Position numbers and translations under genes: made by a program
Notes under the pieces: model-generated
What the model was told of the DNA's origin: nothing
The model's input: the letters and a program-made list of their open reading frames with translations, nothing else
Databases searched by the model: none
Shown here: one piece after another, positions 1 through 12,000 of the stretch
How the letters are laid out: every line of letters begins with the position of its first letter
Position numbering within the stretch: the first letter of the stretch is position 1
Assembly (NCBI RefSeq): GCF_902148845.1
Contig: NC_043746.1
Coordinates: forward strand, 16,158,057 to 16,222,056
DNA length: 64,000 nucleotides
Reading direction: 5' to 3'
Origin: Salarias fasciatus
Taxonomy: Eukaryota > Chordata > Actinopteri > Blenniiformes > Blenniidae

Positions 1-1213
1 ATCTTTAGGTGACTTGCAGGTTTACATGTGATTCTTGTGTCCCATATCATAAACTGTTTCCCTGTTTTTAGTATTTTGAATGAATGCTGTGAATTCAACC
101 ATAACAGAGCTAATACCTGGATTGTCAGCTTAAAATGGTTGGAAAATTTAAAACTTGGAAACTTTTCAAATAGTTTCCATGCCAGGAAGGAAAAAAAAAA
201 AAGGGATAATAACAACTCACACACTGTCTGTGCAGGGAACGGTGTTTTGTTCACATTGCGTGACACATCAGAACAATAACTTGTGAATGGAAAAAAGGAA
301 CAAAAACCGAGAATGAAGTGAAGGGTCACGGTTATTTCTGGTGAACTCCCAGTGACAGTGTCCAGTCCTTTGTCTTGGCCACTTTTCTTTTTTTCTTTTT
401 TTTCCTGTTGTGACTCTAGAAGTTACATACATTACAACAGTATTTCTGTTAACATAAAGATCTGGCACTTGACAGAAGGGGACGCAGCACGTAGCACCAC
501 TTTCTGCCTGCAGAATCTCGAGCAGCCAAGCCAGACAGACACAGACTCTATAGATCAGAGCAGATGGAGCAATCCGCAGCCGTAGATTTACCTTTTAACC
601 AGCAGGGGGCGACCTTTACCCGCCGCAGAGCAGCTGGTCCTGTCAAGGCGTCCACAGCTGGAGTCTGCAAGAGAGAAACATCTGGAAACACACTCAGGTT
701 TATTGTGAGTGAGGATTTTCAAAATAATGGAAAAAAGTAAATCTACTATGTCGTTTATAGTACACACTCTGAAAACTTGCAGAGTTTGATCTCTTTGAGA
801 TATAATCCTAAAATCCAAACTTATTTTCTGTATCTTAATAAAGTTAATAGAGACTTGAACTTTGACCAATTTCTATCAAGTTTTATGGTCAGGAAAAGTG
901 TTGATGAAGACACAAATGTGACTGTATGAACTGCTTGTGAGAGGAGACTGTTTAGTCTGGTCGCTGTTTCCAAGGTGAACAATAAAACACCAACAGCATG
1001 AGAAACGCTGCTTATCAGAAGAGTGACCATATATGGAAACTTCCGCATTTCTTCCTGTTCCTTCCAAACTAATGATTGAAGAATGAAGTTAATCATTGTG
1101 TAATGATACATTCAACTTGGAAATATGGGAAAAGGAAAAACAATGTTTGAACTCGCTCCAATAAGAGTGTGTGACATATTCGCTGCTTGTGAGTATTTGT
1201 TTGTGCAAAGCAG

Positions 1214-1216
<3 letters not shown>

Positions 1217-1251
<35 letters not shown>
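1217..1251. repeat. (AC)n microsatellite
   Basis: About 17 uninterrupted AC units are read directly. It is intergenic, upstream of the LC3C gene. Confidence 0.95.
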
Positions 1252-1252
<1 letters not shown>

Positions 1253-1837
1253 GCAATAAAGGTAACGCCCCACCCGAGAGTGGTGTTGATGTTTACTTAC
1301 TGCTTTGTTTCATTGTAATTCAACCCTTCATGTAATAAAGTATTAATCTCTAATATTTCATGACTGAATCGAGCTTCATATTGCACATGTGGCGTTAACA
1401 GAACAGGCCGAGCTGAAGGTATACTCTTTAATGTGGACGTTAAAAGATAAGAGACGATTCTCTGCTGTGATCATGGAGCCACGTTTTCACTTGAACTGAG
1501 CGAAATGTGAAAAGCTGCTAGAAGACAAGCATGACATGGTGACACTGTGACTCGCTTTCTTTTTATTAGGCAGGGAGGTCAAGAGGTCAGCAGTTTCATA
1601 ATAAAATTTCATAATAAGTGTGAGAATTTGGGTCATCTGTTCAGAACGTGTGAGCCACTCTTGGAGTCGAGGCTCCTCATGACTCCCATTTCATAATACG
1701 CTCTTGGCGTCCATCGCCCTGTGCATGCTCGCCCCCCTCGGTGGACGTGACAGCGGTGCTGATATCGCAAGTGGACGTGAGAATGCTCGGTACGATAACT
1801 GGTAAGTGTGAACCTGTTGCGGGCCAGCACAGTGAAG

Positions 1838-1863
1838 ACACACACACACACACACACACACAC
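1838..1863. repeat. (AC)n microsatellite in the map1lc3c promoter
   Basis: About 13 AC units end about 90 bases upstream of the TATA box of map1lc3c, so length variation here could alter promoter spacing. The effect is inference. Confidence 0.9.
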
Positions 1864-1954
1864 TCGCGTCCCTGAAAACACACATGCCCGCCGGGACAAA
1901 GAGTGTGCCCTGGTTTGCCGGTGTCACATTGCGACTCCTCCTATCTGTGCCTCC

Positions 1955-1960
1955 TATAAA
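1955..1960 (+). promoter_or_regulatory. TATA box of map1lc3c
   Basis: A TATAAA within CCTATAAAACGCC sits 164 bases upstream of the start codon, at the edge of GC-rich sequence. Transcription would be expected to start about 30 bases downstream, near 1985-1990, giving a 5' UTR of roughly 135 bases with no intron. The position suits map1lc3c; the start site is inferred. Confidence 0.6.
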
Positions 1961-2071
1961 ACGCCGGCGGTCGCATCGTCCCGGTGGGGTTTGCTTCACT
2001 TCCACCCGAGGGGACTTTACCGTCAGCCCGGGCAAGACCGCCACGCCGCCTCCATCGCCGCTGGTCTCTGC

Positions 2072-2123
2072 AAACCGCCCAGAGCAACTCAAGCAACAAA
2101 CCGCCCAGAGCAACTCAAGCAAC
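2072..2123 (+). repeat. 26-bp perfect tandem duplication abutting the map1lc3c ATG
   Basis: Bases 2072-2097 and 2098-2123 are identical copies of a 26-base unit beginning AAACCGCCCAGAG. The second copy ends on the base before the start codon, so the duplication supplies the Kozak context (CAAC before ATGG). Perfect identity suggests a recent duplication or a collapsed assembly artefact. Confidence 0.95.
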
Positions 2124-2801
2124 ATGGCTCCCTTTGAGAAATCCATGGAGATGATGCCCTTCAAGCAGAGGAAGTGCCTGGGTAAGACCTGCCTGTGCTC
2201 CGGCCTCACAGTGGCTCTAGACCCACGTGTTAAACTCGCTCTGTCTCTTTTTAGCAACGAGAAAAGATGAAGTGTGCAGTATTCGGTCTAAATTCCCCAA
2301 CAAGTTGCCTGTGAGTGGGTTTGAGCTCTGCATCTCCCCCCCACTGCTGTGTGTTCATGCTCCTCCAGCTGATCAGATGTCATGATGTGATGCTGTTTAG
2401 GTGATTGTCGAACGGTACATTCGTGAGAAAACTCTTCCCCTTCTGGACAAAACAAAGTTCCTGGTTCCTTTCGAGCTCACGTTGGGTCAGTTCCTCTGCT
2501 TGCTCAGGTAAATCATCCAAACTCGTGACTTGTTTCTCACATCTCATGAGTTCAGATCGCTTCCTCTTCCAAGGCCGTCGGTTTTATAGGCCTCTTTCTC
2601 CGTCTCTCTAGAAATAAGATCGATCTGGAGTCCAGCCAGGCTCTGTTCCTCCTGGTAGCAGAGAAGAGCATGTCCTGCATGTCCTCCAGCATGGGGGAGG
2701 TCTACACGCGCTACAGCGACGCCGACGGCTTCCTCTACATCACCTACGCCTCGCAGGAGATGTTCGGAGCGTGTCGGCCGACGGACAGGCCGTCCTCCTG
2801 A
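2124..2801 (+). CDS. map1lc3c: LC3C-type ubiquitin-like autophagy modifier (map1lc3c)
   Basis: Four coding exons (2124-2181, 2255-2310, 2401-2507, 2612-2801) join in phase to a 136-residue Atg8/LC3 protein. LC3 proteins are cleaved by ATG4, conjugated to phosphatidylethanolamine on autophagosome membranes, and bind LIR-containing cargo receptors. The N-terminus MAPFEKSMEMMPFKQRKCL resembles human LC3C (PFKQRKSL) more than LC3A or LC3B. The ubiquitin-like core shows KFPNKLP, ERY, DKTKFLVP and the DADGFLYITYASQ segment. The scissile Phe-Gly is at G126, as I recall for human LC3C, and leaves a 10-residue tail (ACRPTDRPSS). All donors are GT and all acceptors AG. The gene is compact (0.7 kb) with a TATA promoter. 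Nothing looks broken. LC3A/B is the alternative and is disfavoured by the N-terminus and tail. Confidence 0.93.
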
Positions 2802-3445
2802 GCCAGGGACACAACCAATGAACTGAACTCAACACCCGGAGACACCAAACAAGCCAACTGGAGGGGGAAAAAAAAACAGGACAAACTGAGCCAAAGAAAG
2901 ACTATTTTTTTCCCCCCAGTTTTGATGTCCCGCCTGCCTACCTCGTGATACGTCTTCAGAATAATAATCCGCCCCCCGCCGCCTCTGCAGGGCCAAAACC
3001 TGACGGGGGTGGACGGAATCCTCCTCAGCAAGACTTCAGCATGGATCGATCGTTGGCTTCTTGATTGGATTTTATTGACAGATAAAGTAGTTTTCAGTAT
3101 GGTAAATTGCTTGAGTGTTTTTTTTTTTTATTTGAATATTTTTAGACTCAAAAATGTAATAGTAATGGACTTCACAGTTCTACAGAGTAAGTTTGTCATT
3201 TAGACCAATCCTGCTGTGTCTGCCCGACAAAAATGGGTTAATCACTGAATTCTTTATTTTAGCACTTATTCCCCATTTCTCTTTGCTGTCTTTTTTGGGG
3301 GAAACGCCACTTCGTCCACATTTTCCCTCATGACAGTAAAACACTCCTACAGATTCATCGATACAGGAATCACCGGTGCGCTCTTGGATGTATTTTTTTT
3401 TTGTTGTTGTTCTGGTTTGATCTGTATCCAGTATATCAAAAAAAA

Positions 3446-3451
3446 AATAAA
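3446..3451 (+). terminator. Poly(A) signal of map1lc3c
   Basis: An AATAAA lies in an A-rich stretch about 645 bases after the stop codon, the first canonical signal seen downstream. The mRNA end would be near 3465-3475. Confidence 0.5.
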
Positions 3452-3479
3452 TACTCCTTGTAATTTATTGACCTTGTCT

Positions 3480-5470
3480 CATATTTCCGCTTTACCTGGA
3501 AATGTCAGATTGCACAGGCAGCAGCACCATCTGCTGTGGGTCACATTACTCGCTGCTTCAGAACACAGACAGGCCCACTTATTATACAACTTCAGGTCGT
3601 GGGGTCGGGGGTTGATCCCAGACACAGGTAGAGGAACATGGGCTAAACAGACACCGAACAGGCTGCAGAAGCTTCTCTTCGCACATATTTAAGCTTTTCA
3701 AACCTCCATGTTGTAACTTTTAGGGTCTTCCTGTACTCAGAGGTTTATCATACCGACTCTGGGAGCAGTCACGAGTGACTTACGTGTCAAATCTAATGAT
3801 TTCTCAGCTTTTATGCGCACTCAGGTGCTTCATTCCTCACCTGCCTCTGAGAAGTGGCACTCCCTCCTTCCACATGACCGTGTTATATAAAACTGACCCA
3901 GTCTGCTCCCCGCGGGGGTCAGTGTGTCAGAGGACCACTGGCGCTATTCTTAGCTCCAGAAAGGACAAACAACACCAATTACATTAAGAACCAAGAAACA
4001 TTTAAGTCTGTGGCAAAAAAAACACAACAAACCAGAAGGAGAGAAGGAAGGAAGAGGAGAGGGGGAAGAGATGAGGAGAAGATGACGCCGTCCAAACACA
4101 GGAAGGCAGGAAAGAGGAAATGTTGTAAAGGAGAGATACACAGTGGCGGCGGCTGTCAGGCCCGTGGACCCCCTCACTTCTCACCAGTGTGGCCATTCCT
4201 GCAGTTTCGTGTCAGTGCATTATCATACCTGAGCAGGAGGAGGCATTGTGGGACAATACATTCACTCAGCATAAGTAGAGCTGCACTGTGGGGTAGTGTA
4301 GAGCACTTTCACAATCAAGTTGTCTTGAAACTGAAAATACATCAATGTATCATAAGCAGGATGCCTCTACTGCTACAATCATGTCTCTGTGTGGAGTTTG
4401 CACAGTTTGTTCTTCTAAAAACAGACGAACACGAAGCTGAATAAAATTGTATAGAAAATGGATGGATGTCAGCAACGATCGATCCCAGCATGCTCAGCGT
4501 CTTTCAGGTGCCTGTAGTAACACAACAGGACACAAGAGGGCAGTTCAGGATTTGATCACAGGTTAAATATGTGCATCTGATGGTGACTGATGAATGAGTG
4601 TTCCTGCAGGCGCAGGCCTGGAATTGAAAATGAAAGATAATCGAGCTTTCTGGGAACCGAGCTGCGGTTCTCACCGTCATTTAAAGGTCAAAAAAGCCAC
4701 ACAGTCAGATGATATGTCCAAGTGAAAGCAGAAGACTGCACAGAAATATGTGCACCTGCATGATCAGACATGTATTTAAAGACTTATGTAATTTCTGGGC
4801 CTTGAATCAGTCAGCGGGCTTCCCCTCTTACAAACAGCTGATGGCTTCCCATCAGCAGCTGGAATCTGATTTTCATTTCATCTGTGTTCGTATTTTACAG
4901 CGCACATTCAGATCTGCTTTGCTTGCACAACCGTGCAGGTTTGTAAAGATATATAAATCATATAGTCAGAATCAAATAGAAATGAGCTTCCTGCCTGGAG
5001 CAAGAGCCGTTTTCCCTGATGCCGTTATCAAATTCTCTCCAAGTGTTCCCTGAGAACAAGCACCACAAGTGTCTCGTCTCTGCCAACATTTTCAATCTGC
5101 CCTCCAAAGTATGCAGTCAGAAGTCACTTGTTCGATGGGTAAATTGCCTTATAAGTCAAACAGAGGCTCCTACTGTGGCTCATGCGGCCCACAGAGGGCA
5201 GCAGATGCCACTGGCACTGCAGGAGCTGGGAGATGGCCTCTGGCTGACACAGGCCTTTACATGACCCTGCAAGACAAGTAACTACAAAGTGAAAGTCAAA
5301 AAAAAAAAAAGATCCAGCTGAGAAAATGCTCAGTCACCTAAGTTCCCCTGAATTCTGTGTTGTTGAGCTCTGTTGTCAGTAAAGCCTCATGTTGACGTCC
5401 AGCGAGTTAAAATTACTGTTGTGCATCGTCGAGATTAAATATAAATCCACAGGAGCACATTATGAATGAT
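3480..5470. other. Intergenic stretch between map1lc3c (+) and ehd1 (-)
   Basis: The two genes converge here. I see no exon. Contents are an old SINE-like copy at 4280-4468 and two AGAGGGCAG-type motifs (near 4526 and 5192) that resemble half of a CTCF site. Confidence 0.5.
4280..4468 (+). repeat. Old SINE-like interspersed repeat, copy 1
   Basis: It begins with a CTGTGGGGTAGTGTAGAGCAC head, carries TGTGTGGAGTTTGCAC in the middle, and ends in the AAAATGGATGGATG tail common to fish interspersed repeats. The head fits the A-box pattern of tRNA-derived promoters (TGGNNNAGTGG). It is highly diverged. Related copies lie at 10649, 14773, 51968 and 58230. Confidence 0.6.
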
Positions 5471-5482
5471 AGAGTATTCCTT

Positions 5483-5492
5483 TTTATTTATT
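5483..5492 (-). terminator. Candidate poly(A) signals of ehd1
   Basis: Two overlapping AATAAA signals on the minus strand (TTTATT at 5483 and 5487) lie about 540 bases past the ehd1 stop codon. This gives a 3' UTR of ordinary length. Confidence 0.5.
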
Positions 5493-6030
5493 TGGCAAAA
5501 TAATAAAAAGGGAAGCATTTGGAAAGAGGCAAAGTTAACAGTCAGAAAATACAAAAATATAGATAAAGTAATTCTAACAGCTGTTCGATTCATTTCCTCG
5601 TTCTCTCTCCAAATGGGAAAAAAAACTATATATCTTTGGATCAACATATTATAATATGGACTGTATACTTATAAGACATCTTTTACACAGGATGCACAAA
5701 TCCGTTCTCAGCCCCACCATGCAGCAACCCATCCGTTCCTGAACCAATAAAGTCCTTTCATCGGCCTGCTAATCAACTTTCCCTCCTTCCCGTTTATTTC
5801 ACAAAGATAACCAGACATGTCCCCCCTCCCTCCCTCCCTCCCTCCTCCCCCTTTACCTCCCCTCAGAACCCCTCCAGTCTCTCTCTGGTGAAACCGATCG
5901 CGGCGATAACTTCTCCGGGGCGTCGGGTCGGAAGCCCTCGCAGCTCGACGGAGGATGTTGCTGTTCATGCTTGTGTTTTCGGTGTGGAGAGTCCTGACGA
6001 GTGCCGAGCCCCAGGCTCCTCTCTGGACTC

Positions 6031-9000
6031 CTACTCGCAGCTGACTGTCCCGCGCTGGGAGGGGGGTATCAGGTGATCGGGCAGCGTTGGCGGCAGCTCG
6101 TGGCCCTCGAGCTTCACCTTGATCAGGTGGTTGGCAAGAGCGAACTCCTCGTCGTCCAGCAGCCCGTCTTTATCCACGTCCGCCAGCTTCCAGATCTTCC
6201 CCAGCACCGTGTTGGGCAGCTTGGACTTCTGCATGTGCTGCTTGACGGTGGCGCCCGACACCTTGCCGTTGATGGGCGACAGGGTGTAGAAGACCTCGTC
6301 GTAGGCGGGCTTGTCGCGGCCCACCACCCACTCCACCTCGTCGATGCCCTCGCTGGCCCCCTCGCCGTAGCCGTGGCCGAAGGGGCCGCTCATGGTGCCC
6401 TCGAAGGCGCCGCCCTTGACGGACTGGCTGGGCACGCTGGCCTCTTCCTGTCGCACCATGGCCATGAGGCGGGCGATGTCGTTGGCCAGCATGTCCTCCA
6501 CCGCCTCCAGCAGTTTGGGCTTCACCACCGCAAACTTGGTGAAGTCCTGACCGTTGAGCAGCTCCTGGAGAGAAAACAGGAATTGGCGATAGAAATAGAT
6601 CAGTCCTCAATGGCGGCTGATGGGAGTCACGTAGGAGAGGCAGGATTTCCTGACAAACCAGGAAAAATAAATCTCATCCCCGCCCTGCCCCATCCTGGAG
6701 GGCAGGACCAGGAAAGAAGGGCAAAGATGTGAGGAGTCAAGGTTGAGGGGTCATTCCACTCTGGACAGTTTGTTTTTCAATGCCGAGAACAGCTCGACAA
6801 AAACAGAGGAGCTTCATCCAACCTGTGACGCCGTGACTGCAGGTGGCGTTCTCTCTGGAGTCAGTTCCTTATTTCACTCACCTGCATCTTGGCGAGATTG
6901 GGGAAGTCTCCAGGCGAGATCTGGTGCTCCTTCTCTATCTTGGTGTAGATCTCTCCCAGGTTGGCGATCAGCTCCTTCTTCTTTGAGTCCTTTCCGAACA
7001 CACTCGGCATCTCCTTCTTCAGGGAGCTGATAATGTAGGCGTGCACCTGGAAGCCGGAAAGGGAACTTTTCAATAAATTAAAGGTGAACTTGCGTTGGAG
7101 TAAACGTAAATTTCTTCTTGTTTCAACCCCCCCCCCAAAAAAAACACAATATGTTCAGGTTTTATGGATTAGGGGGAGGGGCCAAATGCTCATGGAAAAA
7201 CATTATTTGTACTTTTATTTATTTATTTTTTTTAATCCTAGAAGAGGTTTTAAAAGTCAATAAAATAAAAACAAAACAACAATTTAACAGCATGGCTCTG
7301 GTGATGGGAACTTTGTGGTTTTGGATGTTTGATGTACTTTGCATGTATAATCAAAGTGTCTCAACTGCAAACTGAATGCAGTGATGCTGAACATGAGCAA
7401 GGTGCACTCTGCCACTCCCACGGAGATGTGTCAAAGTCCGCCGTGTGGATGGGTGTGGCATTTCTTTCACCTTCTCCTCAGACCAACGTCCAGTGAGAAG
7501 GTTCACTGTTTGCACAGTTTCATTCAAATTACCCTCCTCAAACGTCCAATAAAAGTAGCTTTGTTCCTAAACTACACACACCTCCAGTCCGACGCTGCTG
7601 TCAGGGTTTTTCCCTCTCCTTCATACTGACCTTGGCGAGGCGCGCTCGTTTGATGAGATCGTTGAGTTTGCGTAGAGACGCATTGCGCGGCAACGACTGG
7701 ATGTCCAAGAACAGGTCATTCTCTTCCGCTTCAAACAGCTTCCTGTTGTCCGCCACCAGTAGGGGCTGAGCCCAGAACGACCCGATGTACACGCGCACCA
7801 CCTGGAGTCGTGTTTGAACAAGTTAACCTCCGTTAATCTCCGTTTCCATCGAGTTACACTCTACTGACCGCACCCACATCAGAGGACATACTTTCACAAG
7901 CCTCTCACACACATCGAGGAGTCGTACAGACACACACACACACACACACAAAAGATACAGAGGCAAGTCATTGTGTGTGAAAATGTAAACAAAGAAGTGT
8001 CAGTTTGTAGGATATAAACCTTTCTTTTTGCCTTTTTCTAAGACTTCACAATGCAACCAAGAGTCAAAGTCAATGAATAATTATCTCGACACTCCAAAGG
8101 TTTAAGCAGGATCACTTTATGAGTGATCAAACATTAACCAGTCAGGGATGAATCATAAGACGAGCTGCACCACGTGCGCTCGGTCTGGACATGGGAATCG
8201 ATGCTATTGTACAGTCTTTCAGATGACTAATTTTTTACAAGTTGAGAACAATACTCCTTTTGAGTCCCTACAATCGTATCCTTTACTGATTTAAATATAA
8301 AATCAACACACAGCTCTACAGGTCTGACATGTGCCTCCAGAGAAACACCATCCCTGCCAGATCGTTCAGTCTTTCCATCTGTATTTCACATGAATATCAC
8401 ACTCACAAAAAGTAAAAGACTCACCTCGGGTGTGTTGATGATTTTGCCCAGAGACCACATCAGCGCTCCGTAGACCCTCATCAGCTGCTGAGTGCTGATC
8501 TGGTCCGCCTTGTTGAGCACCACGCGCATTTTGTCCTCGTGGTTCTTGAGCGCACGGATCACCTCGGAGAACTCGTCGGAGATGTCCAGCTTGTGGGCGT
8601 CGAACAGGAGGATAATGCGGTCCACGCGCTCGGCGAACCACTCCAGCACAGCGGCAAAATCGTATCCTGGAGAGAGGAGGGGGAAAAAAGAAGGTTGAAG
8701 AGCTTGAAGAACTTCATTAACCACTTGCAGGAGACACTAATTGCTTTGTGTCATTTTGCTTTCCCGTTCTCTGTTGACGGACTGGCATGAAATCAGAATG
8801 AAGTTAAGTTTTAGGTGTTTCAATGTAAACAGCTGCTTTCCTTCTAAGGCCATCAATGTTTCAAGCATAACACAGTTATGCACACCACTGGGAGAAACTT
8901 GAGGTTCAGTGACTCATCTAAGAGCAGTTCTGGTCTGGACCTGGTCAGGGTGAGACAACGAATCAAAACGTAATCCTCCTCCACATGAGCCACAGCTCCC

Positions 9001-12000
9001 AGCACTGACACACTAAAATATTTGAGCAGCATTTGTAATTCCATTCATGTTACGTGATCTGGTCACTGCTCGATCACCAATAATAAAACATTGCTTTTAG
9101 CATGTGAAGGTAATAAACTTATTACAATCTAATGAAAACTAACAGACAAACGGCTACAGGAGAAAGCAGCTTGCTCGTGAGCAGCTATCCGCCCACGCCG
9201 GTGGGTAGAAAATCAGATGTCACCACTTTCTGTTGGCACTGACCAACACTGCATGAAGTCTGAAGCTTAACCAGACAAAGAGCTCAACGGCTCAGATTAG
9301 TCAATAACTGACGGTGGAGAAGGTTTAATCGTGGCTGCTATGTTCATTCTCCAAATAGCGTTGATCCAGTAATGTTTAGATAGGGGCTTTTCAAAAGCTT
9401 GTGCCTTTTCCACGGTTAACTATTAACTATCTTCACTGACAGCCAGGAGAGGCTGTTCCGGGCCAAGTCCCTCTTTACAATCCGACCTCTCACTATCCTG
9501 AGGAATGAAACGATCACAAGCAGCAAGCGTGCTGTAAAAAAGGCTCCAACAAAAACCAAAGCCTCTGGTGATCGAGGATGATTTAAAAAAGGAGCGAGAC
9601 AGTCAATACTTTAGATGAGGTGTTAAAACGCATGATCAGTAGTGAAGTCGGTGTCAAAAACTGAACCAAATTAAACAGGCCTGCCGCTGCCTGAGCTCCA
9701 CAAACTATGAGACTCACTTCAGTCGGTGATTGGGCTGGAGGAGGGAAATGCCGGAATGACAGAACAGGCATTTTTTTCTAGACTTTTCTTTTGCCTCAGG
9801 GTCTCGGTCAGAAAGCGGGGAAGAGCTAGATGTGGTTTTGATTAGTGTCGTCGTGTCATCTGATCAGAAAAGAATGTAGCTGCTCCAAAAGCTCCGCTCA
9901 GCTGCTGCGGCACAATCGACAGCAGAACTGCTGCACACGCATTCCAACATGGCCGGCCTTTGTCTGCGTTCGAACGCATGTTCACAAAAGGAAAGTTTGA
10001 AAGGCAGCTCTGGCAGCAAGAATCAAAGATGGAGGTGGGGGGGGGGGGGGGGTCAAGGGGAATATCGGGAAGGATCCCTCCTTCTCGGAAGACAAAGTGA
10101 AAGTGAGAGGAACAGCACCAGTGTAATGAGAAACTCCCGTATGACACCAACGCAGGAAAACACCGTCAACCGAAAAAGAGACTGCACATGGTGTGAAAGA
10201 GGATGAGGGCTGGAAGGGGGAAACATCTGAGATGAAGATCCCAGAGGGAGCCAGCAGAGGACATATGTTCATTCTTTATCAAGTCTGTTTTTGACACACG
10301 TGTGGGGCACTCAGACAGCTGCTCCAGTTCACTTATAGCGCCGAGCATCAACAACTGCTGCGTCTGAACCACAGGGACAGAATGCAGGGATTGATCTCTG
10401 CACTCATGACTAATAACAGGCCCTACAGCTATGTGCCAATCACAGGACACACAGAGCAAAGGAATAGAACTGCATTTATTCAACATCTCCTGAATAAAAG
10501 AGGGCAGTCCCAGTTTTTCTAATAAGTTTATTTTCTCAGTGAACTCCAGTGATGAACACTCTTGTGTACATCTGAACCTCAAATGAAATCATTACATTGG
10601 ATATTCAAAATGTTCCTTTAAAATAGATTTTCTTTTAAATGCGTCTTCCTGTGGTTAGCATTCCCACCTCAAAGTGAAAAACTGTCTGGTGCATGTCTGG
10701 TTTGTGCTTGGGGGCCTTTCTGAGCTTAGCTCCCCCCGCCACATACTTCTGTTTACTTCTACATTCCAAACAAGCATTTCAGGTTAATCGGGACTCTAAG
10801 TTGCCCGTAGGTGAGTGACTGTGTTTATGCTGTGAATGACAGGTGACCGGGCCAGGGTCTAACCTGCTGCCAGCCACAGTCAGCTCCTATCAGCTCCAGC
10901 AGTATGACAGAGGGATGAATAGTTACAGCACTTTCTCACCTTGTAGAAACCAGCAGTAATGAACTACATGACCTCTGTACACAACTGAGCATACGGGGAG
11001 GGTGCAATTTCAGATCTTGCTGCCGTTTGATTTTGCAGGTATTTAACCAACAAAGAACATCTATAATTTCTGTATTTTCACACAAACTTTGAGGAGCGCT
11101 GTGGTTCTTTGTGATGTTTATGCTATAATATTGCATGATGTTTATACTCTGTCATAATTATTGATTAAAAACCGGGTAACCGGTCAGTTTCTCAATATTC
11201 TGAGTTGTTTGGTAAGCAGGGTTTTAGTGTTCACACATATTTGTGTAAGATTATTTAGCATGAGAGTCTAAGATACCCGATAGTTTTTGTCTCAAGTTCA
11301 GAGAGAGACACAAATATTAACAGGCTAAAATCACAGCACTTCTGTCCCAATAAAACCCCACACAGGCTTTAAGCTGGAGCTGTTTTACTGTGCATACAGT
11401 GAATTCGGGTGTATCTCACAGACTAGTAGTTTGTTTGCTTACTTGGAGCAGAAGGCTACAGATCATCTTCATTAATCTGAGTTGCTAAAACACTACAGTG
11501 AAGCCAAACACCGACACTGACCCACTCTGACTAACATACAACAGAAAGACCCTTGAAAACGAAAGCAAAGTTTCTCATGTCTGTTCTAGATTATAGAAGC
11601 TTTTTTTTGTTTTTTTTTTTAAATCGAGGATTTATTTGACGTGTGATAATCTAATTTTGACAACCTCTGAGCTGGCAAAGCCTCACTGTGATCTCAGGTG
11701 TCCCCCCTGAGGGGGTCCTGGACCCTAGGTTGCGAACCACAGCCATAAACTCCACACTACGCCTCAGCATTCAGCTCAGACTGGAACAATAAACCCAGTG
11801 AGAACATCCAGCAGAAGGAGCTGAGTTTGCCACTGGTTGATAAATTCTCTATCATCTTGACACCGTTACTGCAGCGTGTTGACCTCCCAGGTGGGATCCG
11901 TCTTTTTCAGTATTCCCTCATTCTTCCCCACTAAGCCATCGTATTTCCCAACACGATGGACGCTCTGCTCACATGATTAACTCTATTCAGAAAACTTGCT

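Larger units (their letters stand above)
1..1950. other. Left flank of map1lc3c, no gene seen
   Basis: I find no exon chain or recognisable protein here. Open frames are short and have no plausible splice partners. The stretch holds one (AC)n microsatellite, A/T-rich sequence, and a CTCF-like motif (CCAGCAGGGGGCGAC) at 599-613. The last ~100 bases before the TATA box are presumably upstream promoter of map1lc3c. Confidence 0.5.

Noticed and set aside
1691-2257. 188-codon minus-strand frame across the map1lc3c promoter and exon 1
   Set aside because: It includes the CA repeat translated as Cys-Val runs and has no homology; map1lc3c on the plus strand explains the region.
3590-3640. tRNA-like B box (GGGGGTTGATCCC)
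   Set aside because: No A box at the proper distance and no cloverleaf; probably part of a decayed repeat.
6001-6732. 243-codon plus-strand frame
   Set aside because: Antisense to the last coding exon of ehd1; high-GC codons on the minus strand make the opposite frame open by chance.
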